Source of the DNA: Alphaproteobacteria bacterium
Lineage (GTDB): Bacteria > Pseudomonadota > Alphaproteobacteria > DAOWDM01
Direction of reading: 5' to 3'
Length of the DNA stretch: 27,681 bases
Assembly: GCA_030639035.1 (NCBI GenBank)
Contig: DAOWDM010000017.1
Coordinates: 1 to 27,681 of the forward strand
Shown: piece after piece, positions 25,106 through 27,681 of the stretch
How the letters are laid out: each line of letters opens with the position of its first letter
Position numbering within the stretch: position 1 is the first letter of the stretch
Made by a program: the position numbers and the translations under genes
Notes under the pieces: generated by a model
What the model was told of the DNA's origin: nothing
Database searches by the model: none
The model's input: the letters and a program-made list of their open reading frames with translations, nothing else

Positions 25106-26599
25106 TTATTGTGTTCGTACAACGTTGCATGATGCTCCTCGTCGTCCAAGTTTTTTACAAAGGGCATCGCCAGTTTGTAAATCTTTTATTGGTCCTATTC
25201 TCAAACGGAAAGTTTCTTTTCCCCCTGCTCCTGCCTGAGTATCCACTGAGTAAATAGGTTCAAACGATGATATAATATCACTATGCTGATTGGATAAAGA
25301 ATACCATGTTTTTTCCAGCTGCCCTATATTTGCACTAGAACCAAGTTCGATTGAAATACTGCTAGATGATTGAAAAGTTTCTGGCTGCATATATGGTTGC
25401 ATATGAGTTGCAGCAGGCATTGAAAACGCTTCACTGCTTTGTTGTTCATGGTGGTAAAAATCATCTGTTTTTTTGTTTTCAGACATATCACCCTGCCATG
25501 GATATGGTTGTGCTGTTCCTGTTTTTTTTCTGTTTCCCGTCGATGAACCTGTCCAGCCAGAAGAAGGTGCAGGCAGATAATTTGATTTATCATACTCAGC
25601 AAATTCTAAACCAGAATCTGGTTCTCGTCTTTGTTTGATACATACAATACGAAGTCCATTTCTTAATACAAAGTCTCCAAGTCCCTCAACAACAATTAAT
25701 CTTCCATGAGGTCCTTTTGTTCTAAAACCAACAGGAACTTCACTTTTTTGCAAAAGAAGATTCACAATAGGTCGCTGTGTCATTGACAAAGCTTTTTTTC
25801 CAAAATCTATGTATGTGAAGATATCATCTCTCCAAACTCTTTCAGGAGCAATTTCTGCATCTTCAGGATTTGGAATATATATATCTAAATCAAACTTAAA
25901 CTTTGTTGGATCAAGAGAAATAGTTTCCATCCAATCATCAGGTCCTGTTGATGACGTATGAAGTCCTGTAACAGGTCTCATTCCCTTTGAAGAAGAGCTT
26001 GTACGCCCAAATGAGCCTGATTTGCCTCCTGCTTTTAAAGAAGAACCTCCAGATTCATCTTCTACAAGAATATCAACTATGGAATGAGTGATTCGTTCTG
26101 TGTTGTAAGTTTCACTTCTTAAATAAAAGACATAACGATTCCCAGAACGTCCAAAAACAATCAAGTTTGTGTCAGCTCCTGGCTGTTTAGGAAAAATCAA
26201 AAGTCCATTTGGAGCTGCTATTTCTCCAAAAAAAGTAACCGTGTCACCAAAAAAGACTTCTTCAATAAGCTCCCACTTAGGAAAGTTCATCAAAGTAATC
26301 ATTCCCTCACGAAGCCTGATAGGAAGCACAAGCCCTGAATTCCAATAATATTTAGAATATCCAGGTCTTGTTTGTCCTTCTCCAAGATGCTGCAATGGGT
26401 CTGTCCAAGCCTTTTGCTGCATACCAAGAGGCTTGAGAAAATTAAGATTCATTGCAGAATACTGACCGCTCGCCTGCAGACTCATGTCATCTATTTGTTG
26501 AGATTCAGTTTGATCAATCAACGGAACAGCCACTGCTTCCCAATGGGGAAGCAAATTCGTCAAAAGAAAAGCCGATAAAAAGACAATAATTAATTTCAT
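25106..26599 (-). CDS. virB9: VirB9-like outer-membrane-complex protein with C-terminal SPOR-like domain (497 aa)
   Basis: Periplasmic/outer-membrane core protein of the secretion channel. Signal peptide at about 1-24 (MKLIIVFLSAFLLTNLLPHW, cleavage near AVA). N-terminal VirB9 domain at about 90-190: LREGMITLMNFPKWELIEEV, then the GDTVTFFG segment, DTNLIVFGRSGNRYVFYLRSE. C-terminal VirB9 domain at about 250-335: WRDDIFTYIDFG, VPVGFRTKG, LRNGLRIVCI. A Ser/Pro/Gln-rich linker follows (about 335-420), then residues about 425-497 look like SPOR: KTWYSLSNQHSDIISSFEP, TFRLRIGPIKDLQTGDALC, LGRRGASCNVV. Typical VirB9 is about 270-300 aa and lacks this end. 26 nt after virB8 and 21 nt before virB10. 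Confidence 0.9.
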   Translation of the reverse strand: MKLIIVFLSAFLLTNLLPHWEAVAVPLIDQTESQQIDDMSLQASGQYSAMNLNFLKPLGMQQKAWTDPLQHLGEGQTRPGYSKYYWNSGLVLPIRLREGMITLMNFPKWELIEEVFFGDTVTFFGEIAAPNGLLIFPKQPGADTNLIVFGRSGNRYVFYLRSETYNTERITHSIVDILVEDESGGSSLKAGGKSGSFGRTSSSSKGMRPVTGLHTSSTGPDDWMETISLDPTKFKFDLDIYIPNPEDAEIAPERVWRDDIFTYIDFGKKALSMTQRPIVNLLLQKSEVPVGFRTKGPHGRLIVVEGLGDFVLRNGLRIVCIKQRREPDSGLEFAEYDKSNYLPAPSSGWTGSSTGNRKKTGTAQPYPWQGDMSENKKTDDFYHHEQQSSEAFSMPAATHMQPYMQPETFQSSSSISIELGSSANIGQLEKTWYSLSNQHSDIISSFEPIYSVDTQAGAGGKETFRLRIGPIKDLQTGDALCKKLGRRGASCNVVRTQ

Positions 26600-26625
26600 A
26601 TTTCTAACAAAAATTCCTAATAATA

Positions 26626-27399
26626 CTACTCAACAGTTTTAGCCGATACATCATATTCTAAAATTTGAAAACCTAGCGGGTTTTTTAAACGGTTTGCAAA
26701 TATAACACGCTGTTCCTTATATCCTATCCTTAAAGTTGCCACCCAACGATGTACAGAAGGTTCTTCTAGTTGCGGTAGCATATCTCTAGTATCAAATTCA
26801 ACCTGCCAACGGCTTGAGCTACCATGCCTGATAACTGTACGTATATTTATTTCTCTTGTAAAACCATCTTGTTGTATTTTTTGTATTGCACGCTGGCTTG
26901 TTTTTATAAAAGCTGCATATACAGCATCACCTGACATCCAGCGAACTTGCCCAGATACTCCCCATCTGCGATTCATCTCTTCAACATCACCGACCATTGT
27001 GTTTCGTAATAAAATATATTGACGAATAAGAGTCTCTGTTACTTTTTTAGTTGAAGCCATATCTTTTATAATAGGTTCGATAGTAACAACCTGCTCTGAT
27101 TTGTTTTGAAATGAAAGCAAAAAAGGTTCAACACGAACCAAAGGAACAAGCTGAAATAAAGTAAGAATAAGGAGAATATTTCCACATACGCTAACGGCAG
27201 CAATAACTGCAAATATCCTTGCAGTCCACAAAAATCTTCGCTCGGCAAGAGTTGCTACATTTCCTCTAGACTGCATTGGCATTTGTTGCTGTCGCACGCG
27301 TGAAGAATGTGCTTCTGCACCAGATGCTGACAGCAGACTATTCTTAGATGGTCTGCTAAGCTGAGCTAAATCAACAGGAGGTTTCTTGCCGAGTCCCAT
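26626..27399 (-). CDS. virB8: VirB8-like inner-membrane protein (257 aa)
   Basis: Bitopic assembly factor of the type IV secretion inner-membrane complex. A cytoplasmic N-terminus of about 57 residues with disordered Ser/Gln-rich character precedes one membrane helix at about 58-82 (FAVIAAVSVCGNILLILTLF). The periplasmic NTF2-like domain follows: TETLIRQYILLRNTMVGD near 123-140, WMSGDAVYAAFIK, RWVATLRIGYK, and the typical ending NPLGFQILEYDVSAKTVE. The length is close to VirB8 (about 220-260 aa); DotI/IcmL of Dot/Icm systems share the fold but the NPLGF end is VirB8-like. The ATG directly follows the stop codon of the lipoprotein gene, with no gap. Confidence 0.9.
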   Translation of the reverse strand: MGLGKKPPVDLAQLSRPSKNSLLSASGAEAHSSRVRQQQMPMQSRGNVATLAERRFLWTARIFAVIAAVSVCGNILLILTLFQLVPLVRVEPFLLSFQNKSEQVVTIEPIIKDMASTKKVTETLIRQYILLRNTMVGDVEEMNRRWGVSGQVRWMSGDAVYAAFIKTSQRAIQKIQQDGFTREINIRTVIRHGSSSRWQVEFDTRDMLPQLEEPSVHRWVATLRIGYKEQRVIFANRLKNPLGFQILEYDVSAKTVE

Positions 27400-27621
27400 T
27401 TAAGATATACAACCATTTCCATTATAAGAAATTTTTTCTTCAGACACAAACCATTCAGGAAGACCAGTTTTTTGTTTAACCAGCATGCATGCACACGGAG
27501 ACATTTTCATTTCCGCAGGGTCTCTGCCGATTCCAATTGGCTTGGATTCGTATATAGAACTGCAACCAGCGACCACAATACAGATTCCAATGCTTATTAA
27601 AAAAATGTTTCTATTTCTCAT
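27400..27621 (-). CDS. virB7: VirB7-like small lipoprotein (73 aa)
   Basis: The N-terminus MRNRNIFLISIGICIVVAGC is a lipoprotein signal with the lipidated Cys at residue 20. The mature part is about 53 residues with three more cysteines (two in SPCACML, one in NGNGCIS), no recognised domain. A strong AAGGAAG ribosome binding site lies about 8 nt before the ATG. Position immediately upstream of virB8 and size fit VirB7, which links the outer-membrane complex to the membrane and can form disulfides with VirB9. Call is by position and type, since VirB7 sequences are poorly conserved. It is the first secretion gene visible; further vir genes presumably lie upstream, outside the window. Confidence 0.75.
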   Translation of the reverse strand: MRNRNIFLISIGICIVVAGCSSIYESKPIGIGRDPAEMKMSPCACMLVKQKTGLPEWFVSEEKISYNGNGCIS

Positions 27622-27681
27622 TCTGACTTCCTTGAGTATAAAAAAGAGTCTAAAAACTCACAAAAAATTAAAAATTAAAAA

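Overview
The window looks like a stretch of an AT-rich, anaerobic, probably host-associated alphaproteobacterial chromosome. This rests on family resemblance, not on a search. The pointers are a DUF2336 protein, the gene order aroA-cmk-rpsA, a class II (Agrobacterium CP4-like) AroA, and a ferredoxin-dependent 2-oxoacid oxidoreductase beside butyrate-kinase-type genes. UGA is an ordinary stop codon here (it ends the diguanylate cyclase, aroA and vorB).

Layout. Positions 1-3952 are all on the minus strand: the start of a DUF2336 protein overlapping a PAS-GAF-GGDEF diguanylate cyclase, a 350-bp intergenic stretch with a large imperfect palindrome, and two exported Sel1-repeat proteins. Positions 4045-7864 (plus) hold aroA, cmk and rpsA, with hairpins in the rpsA leader. 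An alpha/beta hydrolase (minus) converges on rpsA across a shared terminator. A tRNA-Met(CAU) and a small lipoprotein gene follow.

Positions 9296-16008 (plus) form a catabolic block: a Cys-rich protein of unknown function, ferredoxin (VorD), VorB, a fused VorA-VorC, a PLP histidine-decarboxylase-like enzyme, butyrate kinase and phosphate butyryltransferase. Together they could oxidise branched-chain 2-oxoacids to acyl-CoA, then acyl-phosphate, then acid plus ATP. The phosphotransferase gene carries an in-frame UGA at a conserved glycine position, so as written the pathway is broken at that step. Palindromic repeats of the GTCATTGCGAGGAGC / GTCATTCTGAGGAGC type lie between genes of this block.

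Positions 16084-20139 (plus) hold three tandem paralogues of an unrecognised family, each with a hydrophobic central segment and an identical MKKGGR C-terminus. They are followed by a small acidic protein, IscX, and an RNase J-like metallo-beta-lactamase/beta-CASP protein that also ends in GGR.

Positions 20266-27621 (minus) hold part of a VirB-type type IV secretion operon in the order VirB7-like lipoprotein, VirB8, VirB9, VirB10, VirB11. It is unusual: VirB9 ends in a SPOR-like domain, and VirB10 is 1273 residues with an Ig-like domain, about 34 copies of a 17-residue repeat and a Glu-Pro stretch encoded by a hexanucleotide microsatellite. VirB2-6 and VirD4 are not in the window. Whether the GGR-tailed proteins are substrates of this machine is the most interesting open question here.
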